NCBI GenBank assembly: GCA_009711705.1
Contig: VENG01000018.1
Span: 1 to 64,000, forward strand
Length of the DNA: 64,000 nt
Direction: 5' to 3'
DNA from: Bacillota bacterium
Lineage (GTDB): Bacteria; Bacillota; Desulfotomaculia; Desulfotomaculales; VENG01
Positions 7,427 through 15,963 of this stretch are shown here, one piece after another. The translations under genes and the position numbers were made by a program. The notes under the pieces were generated by a model that saw nothing but the letters and a program-made list of their open reading frames with translations, was not told the DNA's origin and made no database searches. The first letter of the stretch is position 1. Every line of letters starts with the position of its first letter.

Positions 7427-8821
7427 GTGTATGATGAAAGAAAAGCGCAGCATGCCGTTAACTTTATCAATTGCTTAAAGCATACCAAAGGCCAATGGCG
7501 TGGCGTGCCCTTCGACCTGCTGTCCTGGCAGGATAAAATCATCCGGAATATATTCGGGACGGTCAAGGAAAATGGCTACCGGCAATATAACACCGCCTAC
7601 ATTGAGGTGCCTAAAAAGAATGGTAAAAGTGAGATGGCAGCTGCAGTTGCATTACTTATGACCTGTGGTGATGGTGAGTGGGGCGCTGAGGTTTATGGCT
7701 GTGCATCTGACAGACAGCAAGCTTCAATTGTATTTGACGTTGCTGTTGATATGGTGGACCAGTCACCGGCTCTTAAAAAGAGATTTAAGCCCGTGATGTC
7801 AGTGAAGCGTCTGGTCTATGCACCAACAAACAGTTTTTATCAGGTGCTGTCAGCAGAAGCTTACACTAAACATGGTCTCAATGTTCATGCGGTTGTCTTT
7901 GACGAATTGCACGCCCAACCCAACCGGGATTTGTTTGATGTCATGACCAAAGGCTCTGGCGATGCAAGGCTGCAGCGGCTATTTTTTCTTATAACCACAG
8001 CCGGGACAGATAGAAATTCCATCTGCTATGAAGTACATCAAAAGGCAATGGATATTTTGGAAGGGAGAAAAATTGACCCTACCTTCTATCCTGTTATATA
8101 CGGAATTGATGATGACGCCGACTGGTCCGATGAAAGGAACTGGTATAAAGCCAATTCATCTCTTGGCCATACCATTGATATCGATGAGCTGCGGGGCCGC
8201 GAATGCTTTGGAGGCCTTGACCTTTCCAGCACCACAGATATCACAGCCTTTGTGCTGGTCTTTCCACCGAGGACAGAAGAAGAGAAATTTATCGTCCTTC
8301 CTTACTTCTGGATACCGGATGATAATCTGAAAGCAAGAGTCAGACGGGATCATGTGCCCTACGACATTTGGGAAAGGCAAGGTTATATCAAAACCACGGA
8401 AGGAAACGTAGTCCATTATGGATTTATTGAAGCCTTTATCGAAGAACAAGGGACCAAGTATAACATAAAGGAAATTGCCTTTGATAGGTGGGGAGCTGTA
8501 CAGATGGTTCAGAACCTTGAAGGGATGGGCTTTTCTGTGGTTCCTTTTGGGCAAGGGTATAAGGATATGTCTCCACCCTCAAAGGAATTAATGAAGCTGA
8601 CCTTAGAGAAAAAGATAGTACATGGAGGGAACCCGGTACTGAGATGGATGATGGATAACATTTTTGTTAAAACCGATCCGGCTGGTAACATTAAGCCGGA
8701 CAAAGAAAAAAGCACCGAGCGCATTGACGGTGCTGTGGCCTTGATTATGGCCTTGGATCGGGCTATCAGGAATGAAAACAGAGAGAGTGTTTATGATGGG
8801 AGAGGGATTTTGGTGTTGTAA
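7427..8821 (+). pseudogene. Phage terminase large subunit, N-terminally truncated and internally deleted
   Basis: 464 codons related to the YmfN/Terminase_1 family (motor plus nuclease that packages phage DNA). Seen are the Walker A-like VPKKNGKSEMAA (about 63-74), Walker B VVFDELHAQPN (about 162-172), the coupling region ITTAGTDRN, and the nuclease motif GLDLSSTTDITAFVLV. Between HTIDIDELR and GRECFGGLDL about 45-50 residues usual for the family are missing, an in-frame internal deletion. The first residues (GTG start, VYDERKAQHAV) normally lie some 60 residues inside the protein. No ribosome site is present. The product is probably inactive. Confidence 0.82.
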
Positions 8822-8823
8822 AA

Positions 8824-8850
8824 TAAAAAGACCACTTATTCAGTGGACTT
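8824..8850 (-). terminator. Terminator of the ToxN-like gene
   Basis: On the minus strand, TCCACT-GAATA-AGTGG is followed by TCTTTTTATTTT. The hairpin overlaps the stop codon of the toxin gene. Confidence 0.6.
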
Positions 8851-9360
8851 ATTGTCAGTAGAGGCAGCAATCTCTTTTATAGTATCCGCAAGATTATTTA
8901 TATACTCTAAGCTTTTTTCTTCTAAAAGATTGAAATTACAGCAGGTGTAGTTGAGGGGATGGTTTTTGTTTACCCCGATCTTATAAACCTCGATTGCTTT
9001 TTTATAAATTTTATCAGCACTTTGGTTGCAGTATTTTATTTCTGCATTCACCAGATCCTTATAAGATTGTGGTTTGCTACCAAAATCCGTTAAGGTAAGC
9101 ACTTGGTCAAAGGCTGGAAACATAAAACTAAAGCGAATAGAGCTGATAGGTCTTCCTTTATCACGAATTAAAAAATTAGTGCGCTGCTGTTTATTAAATG
9201 AGGTAACTGGGGCAAAGTAATTATACCGATCGATTTGTAAAACAACACCACAGAAAAATTTACTGAAACGGTCATAATCTATATCAGGTATTTTGTTATC
9301 ATAGTGTTTCAGATATTTAATATAATCTCTGCTAACATCATAAAATTTTAGCTTGGCCAT
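8836..9360 (-). CDS. Type III toxin-antitoxin endoribonuclease, ToxN/AbiQ family
   Basis: A 174-residue protein of the usual toxin length (170-180). It starts MAKLKFYDVSRDYIKYLK. Family features are VVLQIDRYNYFAPVTS (the conserved active-site strand), YKDLVNAEIKYCNQSADKI and the C-terminal CCNFNLLEEKSLEY. Such toxins cut RNA and are held inactive by repeat RNAs made from the same promoter; they can abort phage infection. Upstream on the same strand are a hairpin, four RNA repeats and a consensus promoter, so the whole locus is present. It lies between prophage terminase and portal genes, in opposite orientation, like a cargo (moron) gene set. The frame is intact although the surrounding prophage is decayed. 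Confidence 0.88.
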   Translation of the reverse strand: MAKLKFYDVSRDYIKYLKHYDNKIPDIDYDRFSKFFCGVVLQIDRYNYFAPVTSFNKQQRTNFLIRDKGRPISSIRFSFMFPAFDQVLTLTDFGSKPQSYKDLVNAEIKYCNQSADKIYKKAIEVYKIGVNKNHPLNYTCCNFNLLEEKSLEYINNLADTIKEIAASTDNKSTE

Positions 9361-9381
9361 AACAATCCCCCGAACAAAGAA

Positions 9382-9410
9382 TTAAGGCTAGAGATTAACT
9401 CTAACCTTAA
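9382..9410 (-). terminator. Attenuator hairpin between antitoxin RNA repeats and toxin gene
   Basis: On the minus strand TTAAGGTTAGAG and CTCTAGCCTTAA flank a 5-base loop, with one U-G pair in the stem. It sits between the last RNA repeat and the toxin start. In type III systems a hairpin here sets the ratio of antitoxin RNA to toxin mRNA. Confidence 0.75.
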
Positions 9411-9411
9411 C

Positions 9412-9570
9412 GCATTAAACCTCACATAATTACTAGGGCAGCGAACTACCCTGTATTAAACCTCGCGCAATTAAGGACGGCGAATCATCCTGCATTAAAC
9501 CTCGCGCAATTAAGGATGGCGAATCATCCTGCATTAAACCTCGCACAATTAAAGGATGGCGAATCATCCT
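9412..9570 (-). ncRNA. ToxI-like antitoxin RNA, four tandem repeats
   Basis: Four units occupy 9412-9452 (41 nt), 9453-9491 (39), 9492-9530 (39) and 9531-9570 (40), with a partial unit beginning at 9571. Read on the minus strand each unit starts with a stem such as AGGATG-ATTCGC-CATCCT and ends GAGGTTTAATGC or similar. In the most divergent unit both arms changed together (AGGGTAG/CTGCCCT), and another keeps pairing by U-G (AGGATG/CGTCCT). This covariation supports selection on RNA structure. The repeat number and length are within the range known for type III antitoxins. Confidence 0.87.
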
Positions 9571-9585
9571 GCATTAGTTATTTTT

Positions 9586-9614
9586 ATTATATGCTAGGTT
9601 AAGTTATGTGTCAA
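9586..9614 (-). promoter_or_regulatory. Promoter of the type III toxin-antitoxin locus
   Basis: On the minus strand TTGACA, a 17-base spacer and TATAAT form a perfect sigma-70-type promoter. The -10 box ends about 15 bases before the first RNA repeat, so transcription would begin at the antitoxin repeats. Confidence 0.85.
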
Positions 9615-9760
9615 AACAAAAAGCAAATCTAGCTTGCTAATAGTTTGACACAAATTGGCTGCTAAATCAAGTATGAAGGCATAAAAAATATAAATTTTAA
9701 CTAAATTACTTCTAACCTGAAGTGTGTTTTTTTTAAATGCCTATTTCAGGAGGAATACTG

Positions 9761-10378
9761 ATGAAAATCCCCTTTTTATCAAAATTGTTTCAATCAAGAG
9801 CCGGACCAAAGAACAGCCTATGGACAAGCACTTACAGCTTTTTCTTTGGCAGTACCACAAGCGGAAAAGCTGTCAATGAAAGAACTGCGATGCAGACCAC
9901 AGCAGTATATGCCTGTGTTCGTATCTTGGCTGAAACCATAGCAAGTTTGCCGCTTCATCTATATAAATACACCGAAAGCGGCAAGAAAAAAGCACTGGAG
10001 CACAGCCTATATTACATGCTCCATGACGAACCAAACCCGGAGATGACTTCATTTGTGTTCAGGGAAACACTGATGAGTCATCTTTTATTATGGGGAAACC
10101 TACGCACAGATCATAAGAGATGGCAGAGGGAATGTCCTGGCCCTTTATCCTCTACTCCCGGACAAGATGACGGTGGACCGCACTTCCACAGGGGAGCTTT
10201 ATTACCAATACCAAAAAGATACCGGCACAGTAGTCCTAAGAAATGAAGATGTTCTTCATGTACCGGGGCTTGGTTTTGACGGCCTGGTGGGATACTCTCC
10301 AAAAACGCCATCGGGGTGGCAATAGCAACGGAAGAATATGGCGCTAAGTTCTTCGCCAATGGGGCCAGCCCTCCCTAA
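9761..10378 (+). pseudogene. HK97-type phage portal protein gene, frameshifted and truncated
   Basis: Starts at an ATG behind CAGGAGGAATACTG. The first frame gives MKIPFLSKLF, then QTTAVYACVRILAETIASLP and MLHDEPNPEMTSF, typical of HK97-type portals. At about 10,098, at a GGGG run, the sense moves to another frame (TYAQIIRDGRGNVLALYPL, then DKMTVDRT and NEDVLHVPGLGFDG). Near 10,302 it moves again (KNAIGVAIATEEYGAKFF), with about 10 bases lost. The C-terminal half of the gene is missing and the DNA runs into a head-tail protein fragment. A functional capsid portal cannot be made. Confidence 0.85.
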
Positions 10379-11618
10379 CGCATTAAAAGCAGCGGTTTTG
10401 GAGTATGGTAAATCCGGTCAGCCGCCCAAGCCTTGGCTGAAGCCAACGAAGAGAGCGTCAGGTTTGGATAGTCTATATTACGCCCCCATCACAGAAGACG
10501 AAAATGGCGTGGAAACTTACGGAACACCTAAGGTGCTGGCCAAGGCCATTTCAGCAGAGCTCAGTGTTGAGCTGATTGAAGCCATCCTTTATGCCGATGA
10601 TGGGGCATCCGAGGTGGTTAAGGAATTTAAGAGCGGCGCTCTAACCCTTGGCATAGACGATATTGGTGCCCTGGTAGCGCAAGACTTAACGGGCTGTAAA
10701 ATTGACAGCAACAATGTAGTGGTATCCAGAAGTGAAGATGGCGGCAACCCTGTAGCCATCGGCTTTAGGGCTAAAAAGGCCAACGGCAAGTACCGCTATT
10801 TCTGGATGTATCGGGTGATCTTTAACATGCCTGCCACCAGCCTTGCTACCAAAGGAGATTCTATCACCTTTAGCAATCCCACCATTGAAGGGACGGTTTT
10901 TAGAAGAAATAAACTGGATGGAGAGAACAAACACCCCTGGAAGGCAGAGGTTACAGAAGGGGACACCGGGGTTTTAGCAAACACCATTAGTAACTGGTTT
11001 AGTACGGTTTACGAGCCGGACTTTACATCGGTCACCCCAACCATCACCATTAGCACCCAACCGGCAGCGACAACTAATGTGGTAGTGGGAAGTATAACAG
11101 AAAGCTTGAGTGTGGTGGCCAGTGGCAACACCAGTACACCGCTAACCTATCAATGGTATGAAAATACCACGGCCAGCACCGAGGGTGGGACACCAATCAA
11201 CGGTGAAACTTCAGCTAGTTTTAACATACCAACAGACCTTACTGCGGGAACCAAGTATTATTACTGCGTGATTACCCTTGAAACGGTGACAGAAACCACG
11301 ACCCTGGCAACGGTAGTAGCAGAAGATCCGGTGATTACCATTACCACGGAGCCGGTAGATACTACGGTGGCTGCTGGCAGCATCACTGAATCCTTAGTTG
11401 TGGAAGCCGTCGTAACCGGATCTAAAGCCATCAATTATCAGTGGTATGAAAACACCACAGCTTCAGCTACGGGCGGTACAGTCATTTCCGGCGCAACAGC
11501 AGCTACCTTTGCCATACCAACCGATCTCACAGCCGGTACTTATTACTATTACTGTATCTTGAGCTCTAGCGGCGCAAGTGATGTCACAACAGCTGTGGCT
11601 ACGGTAACCGTATCTTAA
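10338..11618 (+). CDS. Chimeric frame: HK97-gp10 tail fragment fused to a phage major tail protein with two Ig-like domains
   Basis: The 426-codon frame is a deletion fusion. Codons 1-13 are out-of-frame portal sequence. About codons 14-36 (LEYGKSGQPPKPWLKPTKR) are the C-terminus of an HK97-gp10/head-closure protein. From about codon 38 on (LDSLYYAPITEDENGVE, then FWMYRVIFNMPATS) it is a phi13-type major tail protein. Two similar C-terminal Ig-like repeats of about 90 residues follow, each with YQWYENTTAS and a Y-Y-Y-C strand. Ig-like domains on tail tubes are thought to aid surface binding. Genes for the capsid and connector are gone. Whether this protein is made is unclear. Confidence 0.72.
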   Translation: MALSSSPMGPALPNALKAAVLEYGKSGQPPKPWLKPTKRASGLDSLYYAPITEDENGVETYGTPKVLAKAISAELSVELIEAILYADDGASEVVKEFKSGALTLGIDDIGALVAQDLTGCKIDSNNVVVSRSEDGGNPVAIGFRAKKANGKYRYFWMYRVIFNMPATSLATKGDSITFSNPTIEGTVFRRNKLDGENKHPWKAEVTEGDTGVLANTISNWFSTVYEPDFTSVTPTITISTQPAATTNVVVGSITESLSVVASGNTSTPLTYQWYENTTASTEGGTPINGETSASFNIPTDLTAGTKYYYCVITLETVTETTTLATVVAEDPVITITTEPVDTTVAAGSITESLVVEAVVTGSKAINYQWYENTTASATGGTVISGATAATFAIPTDLTAGTYYYYCILSSSGASDVTTAVATVTVS

Positions 11619-11635
11619 TGGAAGGGATGATCAAC

Positions 11636-12060
11636 ATGGAAAATGAAAAAGTTGAGAGTAAATCTTTAGATGTGGATGTTGCCGCTGATGAGAGAAGTGT
11701 AATTATCAACATTGGCGGCGGGGAGTACAAGCTCATTCTCACCACCAGGGCTACCAAACAAATCGCCCAGCGCTATGGGGGTCTCGAAAACCTCGGCAAT
11801 AAGCTGATGAACACCAAAGATTTTGAACTTGCGTGGACGAAGTAGTGTGGCTGATTACCTTACTGGCTAATCAGTCCATTCTAATCCACAATCTAAGGAA
11901 TAAGAAAGATAAGAAGGATCTACTTACAGAAGAAGAAGTGGAACTCCTAACAACATCCTTTGATTTAGCAGAGTATAAAAACGCCATTATGGCCAGCATG
12001 CTCAGGGGCACCAAACGCAATGTGGAGAGTGAACCGTTAAAAAACGAGGAGGCCGGGTAA
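11636..12060 (+). pseudogene. Phage tail-assembly chaperone-like gene split by a frameshift
   Basis: The first frame (MENEKVESKSLDVDV, then SVIINIGGGEYKLILTTRAT) runs to a stop at 11,845. The second, from about 11,833 (VDEVVWLITLLANQSILIHN, then LTEEEVELLTTSFD), continues the same protein in another frame, with the join in FELA/DEVVW. Together they give about 140 residues, matching the first tail-assembly chaperone that follows the major tail gene in siphoviruses. Programmed frameshifting is known in this gene pair, but not in the middle of the first protein, so decay is more likely. Confidence 0.6.
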
Positions 12061-12095
12061 GCGACCAGGAGTTGTTTATCCGGCTTATCTACTAG

Positions 12096-12251
12096 GGCAC
12101 TGCTCACTTAAACCGCAGGGAAGAAGAAGTGTGGCTCATGCCTATTGGGTACCTGATGGATCTATGGGAATGCCACAAGCAGTTTACCGGCATTGCTAAA
12201 CCAAAGTGGGAGGTTTTTATTGATGACGTAATTCCTCCGGTAGGGGTATAG
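12096..12251 (+). pseudogene. Remnant of the second tail-assembly chaperone gene
   Basis: The readable sequence is LNRREEEVWLMPIGYLMDLW, then ECHKQFTGIAKPKWEVFIDD. It resembles the frameshift-fused (gpGT-like) second chaperone that normally follows. Upstream, between 12,061 and 12,110, the sense is broken by a TAG and a shift. There is no start codon. Confidence 0.5.
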
Positions 12252-12286
12252 AACCTATAAAAGAGTAGTAAAAAAGACTTAAAGAA

Positions 12287-12577
12287 ATCAGTATTTCTGA
12301 CCTTTCCATAGGAGATGGAACCATCAACGTCACTTATGAAGTGGAGAAAGACGGTATTACCCAATACAGTGCCCAGTACAGCTATACCACCGATAGTAGC
12401 GACAAAATCACCAGCATTCAATTGGAGAATATCACTTCCAAGTTGCTCTTAAAAGAAGTTTCCACCCTGGCTGTGAGTATGGATAGCTTTGATATTACCT
12501 ATGTGGATGAAACCACTGCAACCTACAATTACTCCACCGACAGCAGTGGCAGGATTACCGCGATCAACAAGGTGTGA
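12287..12577 (+). pseudogene. Unidentified protein fragment, probably phage structural
   Basis: Open frame reading DLSIGDGTINVTYEVEKDG, then SAQYSYTTDSSDKITSIQLE and ITYVDETTATYNYSTDSS. Two TDSS-type beta-strand repeats suggest a beta-rich protein. The start is missing; a GTG at 12,341 has no ribosome site. The next frame follows after GAGGAGATAACTT. Confidence 0.35.
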
Positions 12578-12588
12578 GGAGATAACTT

Positions 12589-12714
12589 ATGAGCTATGAT
12601 AAAAACTTCAATAACCCGCTGGCTATATGGACGGCCTTTGGCGGTAGGGGAAACCTTTTATTTACGATACCTCATTTTTGCTCTTGTCGGGGTAGCCCAT
12701 ATCATAGAATTTAG
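12589..12714 (+). pseudogene. 5' stub of an unidentified gene at the prophage right edge
   Basis: Starts MSYDKNFNNPLAIWTAFGGR behind a good GAGGAGATAACTT ribosome site. After about 26 codons it runs into DNA that reads sensibly only on the minus strand (recombinase remnant). This is the last plus-strand phage-like sequence, so about 12,670 may be the prophage or deletion boundary. Confidence 0.35.
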
Positions 12715-12770
12715 TGATAATGACATCGATGTCACCTTGCCTGGCCAGCTCTAACATTCTTGAAGGTTGA
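12672..12770 (-). pseudogene. Fragment of a serine recombinase (resolvase domain)
   Basis: On the minus strand the DNA reads QPSRMLELARQGDIDVIITK and then FYDMGYP. This matches the segment of large serine recombinases that usually continues with an ISRFGRN motif. Only about 33 codons are recognisable. Such enzymes integrate phages and ICEs, so this may be the prophage's own integrase or that of a neighbouring element. Confidence 0.5.
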
Positions 12771-12913
12771 TTGCGTATTGTCAATTAATCCCCTAGCTGA
12801 TGCGTCGATAGAGAAAACTTTTTGTTGTTTTATTTTTTTACATCGCAATAAGATAATTTTTCAAATAATACTTAACAACAGAAAAGTATTAGCCTAATAT
12901 ATAACTAAAGTAC

Positions 12914-12927
12914 ATAACACATGTTAT
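12914..12927. promoter_or_regulatory. Possible TetR operator
   Basis: ATAACA-CA-TGTTAT is an inverted repeat with perfect 6-base arms, 20 bases before the start of the TetR gene. Autoregulation from such a site is common in the family. No direct evidence. Confidence 0.4.
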
Positions 12928-12946
12928 TTAAAGGGGGGATAAAGAT

Positions 12947-13525
12947 ATGCCACCTAAAACTAAGTTTAATAAAGAAAATATTATAGAAGCTGCATTTGAA
13001 ATTGCCAAAGAAAACGGTTTTTCTGCTATTACGGCACGCAGTGTAGCGAAACGCTTAGGCAGTTCCGTTGCTCCAATTTACGTTAACTTTGAAACAATTG
13101 AAAATTTAATTGAGTCTGTAGTTCAACGTGTTTTTGCTATCTCGAACGAGCTAATGGCAAAGCAAACAGGACCCAATATTTTTGAAAATATCGGAAAGGC
13201 GAGTTTAGAGTTTGCCAGGCAGTATCCAGTTCTTTTTCGCGAACTAACAATGCAACCAAATCAATACATGGCATCTTATGAAACAGTGGAAAAATCAATG
13301 CTTGAAGCCATGGCTGACGACGAAGCAATGCTTGAGTGGACAATGGAAGAACGAAAAAGATTGTTATTTAAAATGAGAGTCTTTCAAACAGGGCTTTCAG
13401 CCATGGTTGCCAATGGTCATATACCACCCTGGCTCAATGAAAGGGACGTTGAAGAGCTACTTATGGAAACCGGTGAGGACCTTTTGCTTGTCCAAAAAAT
13501 AAAACGGGGGAAGAACAAACAATGA
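12947..13525 (+). CDS. TetR/AcrR family transcriptional regulator
   Basis: A 192-residue protein. The N-terminal helix-turn-helix is clear (NIIEAAFEIAKENGFSAITA, then RSVAKRLGSSVAPIYVNFET). The C-terminal ligand domain is unspecific. The start is an ATG behind AAAGGGGGGATAAAG. Its stop overlaps the start of the next gene (ATGA), so regulator and FAD oxidoreductase are co-transcribed and the regulator probably controls the oxidoreductase. The ligand is unknown. Confidence 0.85.
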   Translation: MPPKTKFNKENIIEAAFEIAKENGFSAITARSVAKRLGSSVAPIYVNFETIENLIESVVQRVFAISNELMAKQTGPNIFENIGKASLEFARQYPVLFRELTMQPNQYMASYETVEKSMLEAMADDEAMLEWTMEERKRLLFKMRVFQTGLSAMVANGHIPPWLNERDVEELLMETGEDLLLVQKIKRGKNKQ

Positions 13526-15021
13526 AAAAAATAGTTATAATTGGTGGAGGAATTGCTGGGTTGAGTGCTGGTATCTTTGCCCAGAAAAATGGCTTTGAGA
13601 GTATTATAGTGGAAAAGCACCATACCTTAGGTGGGGAATGTACGGGCTGGGACCGTCAAGGCTACCATATAGATGGTTGTATTCATTGGTTTGTGGGAAC
13701 GAAAGAGGGAACCCCGATTCATGATCTTTGGACCACCGTAGGCGCTCTAGACGGGGTTGAGATATACCATCCTGAGAGCTTTATGGCTGTTGAACATGAC
13801 GGCGTAACAGTAAATTTCTATCGCGATCTTGATCGGCTTAAGTCAAGCTGGCTAGGGATATCACCAGAGGATAAAGAAGAAATAGAAGAGTTTTGCAGTG
13901 ATATAAAGCGGCTGCATTCATTTTCAGTACCGGCAGGAAAGCCTTTAGACCTGATGAATCCGATTGAAAAAATAAAGTACATTTTCTCGATGAAAGATGT
14001 GGGCCCTATAATGCAGAAATACGGAAAGATTAGTGTGACGGAATTGGCCAAGAAGTTTAAACACCCGGCCTTGAGGGAAGCTATAGCTTCCTTTATGCCA
14101 GAAGGAGATTATGGTGCAATATCTGTTCTTTTTCCTCTTGGTACTTTTACTAGTGGGCAGTCGTCTATTCCTAAAGGGGGCTCCAAAGCACTAGCTAAGC
14201 GCATGGTAGAGCGATACCTATCGTTAGGCGGAACAGTGGAAGCTTCCTGTGAGGTAGTGGAAGCAGATATAAAAGGAGGTACAGTAAAGGGTATTAAATG
14301 TACAAACGGCAAACGGTTCGAAGCAGATTACTTTATTGCCGCTTGTGACGCTAAGGTTTTATATGAAAAGCTACTAAAGGGACGTTACCCTGACCTAGAG
14401 TTTGAGAAAAGGTACAATAATCCAGATACATATCCTTTGGCATCAAACATTTATATCGGAATAGGCTATGAAGGTGAAATGAACGACGTTCCCCGGACAC
14501 TTAAGTTTCCTGTGGAAACGGTAGATATTAACCAAAATCAGAAACCAATAGAGCATTTACAAATGACTCATTATGGCTATGAGCCTAACTTTGCTCCAGA
14601 GGGGCATACCGTAATTACTTTTGCCATTAATCAATTTGAGCCGGAACTAGATGCGTGGGAAGCCTTAATAAAAGATAAGGAAGCTTATGCTAAGGAAAAA
14701 ATGCGGATTGGCGAAGCAGTAATCGATGCAATGGAAACTCGTTTTCCAAACAAAAAAGGAAAGCTGAAGCTGTTGGATGTGGCTACCCCACAAACTTACG
14801 TACGGTACTGCAATGCTTATCGTGGTGCTTTTATGGGTTTTTGGCCGACTATTAGTGGAAAGTCTTTGAATCATACAGGACGTATCAAAGGCCTTGATAA
14901 CATGCTATTAAGCGGTCAGTGGCTACAACCACCTGGGGGATTACCTGTAGCAGTAATTACTGGAAAAGACACAATTATGCGGATTTGCAAGAAAGAAAAG
15001 CAGCAATTTGTAACTTCTTAG
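13522..15021 (+). CDS. FAD-dependent oxidoreductase, phytoene desaturase/carotenoid isomerase-like
   Basis: A 499-residue protein with an N-terminal Rossmann FAD-binding motif (VIIGGGIAGLSAGIFAQKNG) followed by EKHHTLGGECTGWDRQGY. The C-terminal FAD contact is LLSGQWLQPPGGLPVAVITG. This is the CrtI/CrtISO-like fold of amine-oxidase-type flavoproteins, near the usual length of about 500. No carotenoid biosynthesis genes are in the window, so a carotenoid substrate should not be assumed. It is coupled to the TetR gene by a 4-base overlap. Confidence 0.75.
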   Translation: MKKIVIIGGGIAGLSAGIFAQKNGFESIIVEKHHTLGGECTGWDRQGYHIDGCIHWFVGTKEGTPIHDLWTTVGALDGVEIYHPESFMAVEHDGVTVNFYRDLDRLKSSWLGISPEDKEEIEEFCSDIKRLHSFSVPAGKPLDLMNPIEKIKYIFSMKDVGPIMQKYGKISVTELAKKFKHPALREAIASFMPEGDYGAISVLFPLGTFTSGQSSIPKGGSKALAKRMVERYLSLGGTVEASCEVVEADIKGGTVKGIKCTNGKRFEADYFIAACDAKVLYEKLLKGRYPDLEFEKRYNNPDTYPLASNIYIGIGYEGEMNDVPRTLKFPVETVDINQNQKPIEHLQMTHYGYEPNFAPEGHTVITFAINQFEPELDAWEALIKDKEAYAKEKMRIGEAVIDAMETRFPNKKGKLKLLDVATPQTYVRYCNAYRGAFMGFWPTISGKSLNHTGRIKGLDNMLLSGQWLQPPGGLPVAVITGKDTIMRICKKEKQQFVTS

Positions 15022-15108
15022 GTCGATACCAGACAAGATTTGTGTTTATCCTAGTACAATAGGAAATGAGGGGGCCTCTCTATTGCTAGATATTATCATC
15101 TCGCACTC

Positions 15109-15963
15109 AAAACACACGTGGAGTGCGTGGCGTTGATAGAGCGGGGATAGGCTTGAATAATTCACTAATTGTTGGTATTATTAACCAGATGTGAGTTATG
15201 GCGAGGACACTACGATTCTTATTAGAGGGTTTTTTATTGCTAAAAAATATACAAAGATTTGTTTTAAGTCATGATCCCGATCACCTATTTCCAGTAGGCG
15301 AACTCTGGAGAAACTGCACAAACGGGCAAAACCAAAAATCGCTATTCATTTGGTAAATATGGCTCTGGGGAAGTATGATGACGCTATCAAACACTTTAAA
15401 AGCTATTATATAAACCGGAATGACGAGGTTCACCTTTATATGCTTTTACGCTGGCTTTTGTACATCAAATAACCGAATTGTGGGTGTGGGAATACGAAGT
15501 TGCCGTAATGACCCATACCTGGCAGCGACTTTGACGGGAAGAAATTAATCCTTCCTCTCCTTGGATCCATATTAATGCTAGCTAGGCGGTTAAAAAACAA
15601 AGAAATATTTTAAAGAAATATTTTTAGGAGGTGATAATAATGACCACCAAAATCCCGGATATTACCCGGTTATACAAAGGGGCCCGGCATGAGTTCGAGG
15701 TGGAAGTAGTTTTTGCGCCGGGTGGCGGCCAGTCCCCCCGGGAAAGTCATAATTTTGATGAAATTATTGTTCTGACCGAAGGTACTATTACCTTGGAACG
15801 CAGTGACCGGGAAGAAGTTGTTCATTACGATAAGACTCCGGCTTTCATCGAAATTCCGGCGGGGGTTGAGCATGTAATTGGTTCTACGGCACCGGCAAAA
15901 TTGGTAATAATTCACCCCAACCGTAATGTTTAAATGATGGCCATAGGGATACTGCCGAAATTA
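15109..15963 (+). repeat. Long direct repeat, copy 1 (about 855 bp, with a cupin gene)
   Basis: This stretch matches 20,884-21,739 almost base for base. The copies differ by a few substitutions near the left edge and a one-base indel in GATCACC-TATTTCC. Each begins AAAACACA(C/T)GTGGAGTGCGTGG, carries a RAYT-type left end (GGCTTGAATAATTCACTAATT), a chimeric small frame and an identical cupin gene. In this copy the indel breaks the small frame, which stops after about 50 codons. The similarity ends at CTGCCGAAATT. Confidence 0.9.
15640..15933 (+). CDS. Small cupin-domain protein (copy 1)
   Basis: A 97-residue single-domain beta-barrel protein: MTTKIPDITRLYKGARHEFE, then SHNFDEIIVLTEGTITLE (cupin motif 1-like) and TPAFIEIPAGVEHVIGS (motif 2-like, with His). 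The ATG at 15,640 is 5 bases behind AGGAGGTGA; the GTG at 15,631 is part of that site and unlikely to start. Cupins may bind metal and small ligands; the substrate here is unknown. The protein is identical to the copy at 21,416. Confidence 0.8.
   Translation: MTTKIPDITRLYKGARHEFEVEVVFAPGGGQSPRESHNFDEIIVLTEGTITLERSDREEVVHYDKTPAFIEIPAGVEHVIGSTAPAKLVIIHPNRNV

Noticed and set aside
9412..9570. Tandem 39-41 nt repeats as a CRISPR array
   Set aside because: The units are contiguous with no unique spacers, differ by compensatory changes and sit behind a promoter next to a ToxN-like gene. This is a type III antitoxin RNA.
11636..12060. Programmed -1 frameshift in the tail-assembly chaperone gene
   Set aside because: The shift is in the middle of the first chaperone, not at its end where programmed shifts occur, and no slippery heptamer is apparent. 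Neighbouring phage genes are also broken.
13522..15021. Carotenoid biosynthesis locus
   Set aside because: Only one CrtI/CrtISO-like flavoprotein is present, next to a TetR gene; no phytoene or squalene synthase is seen.
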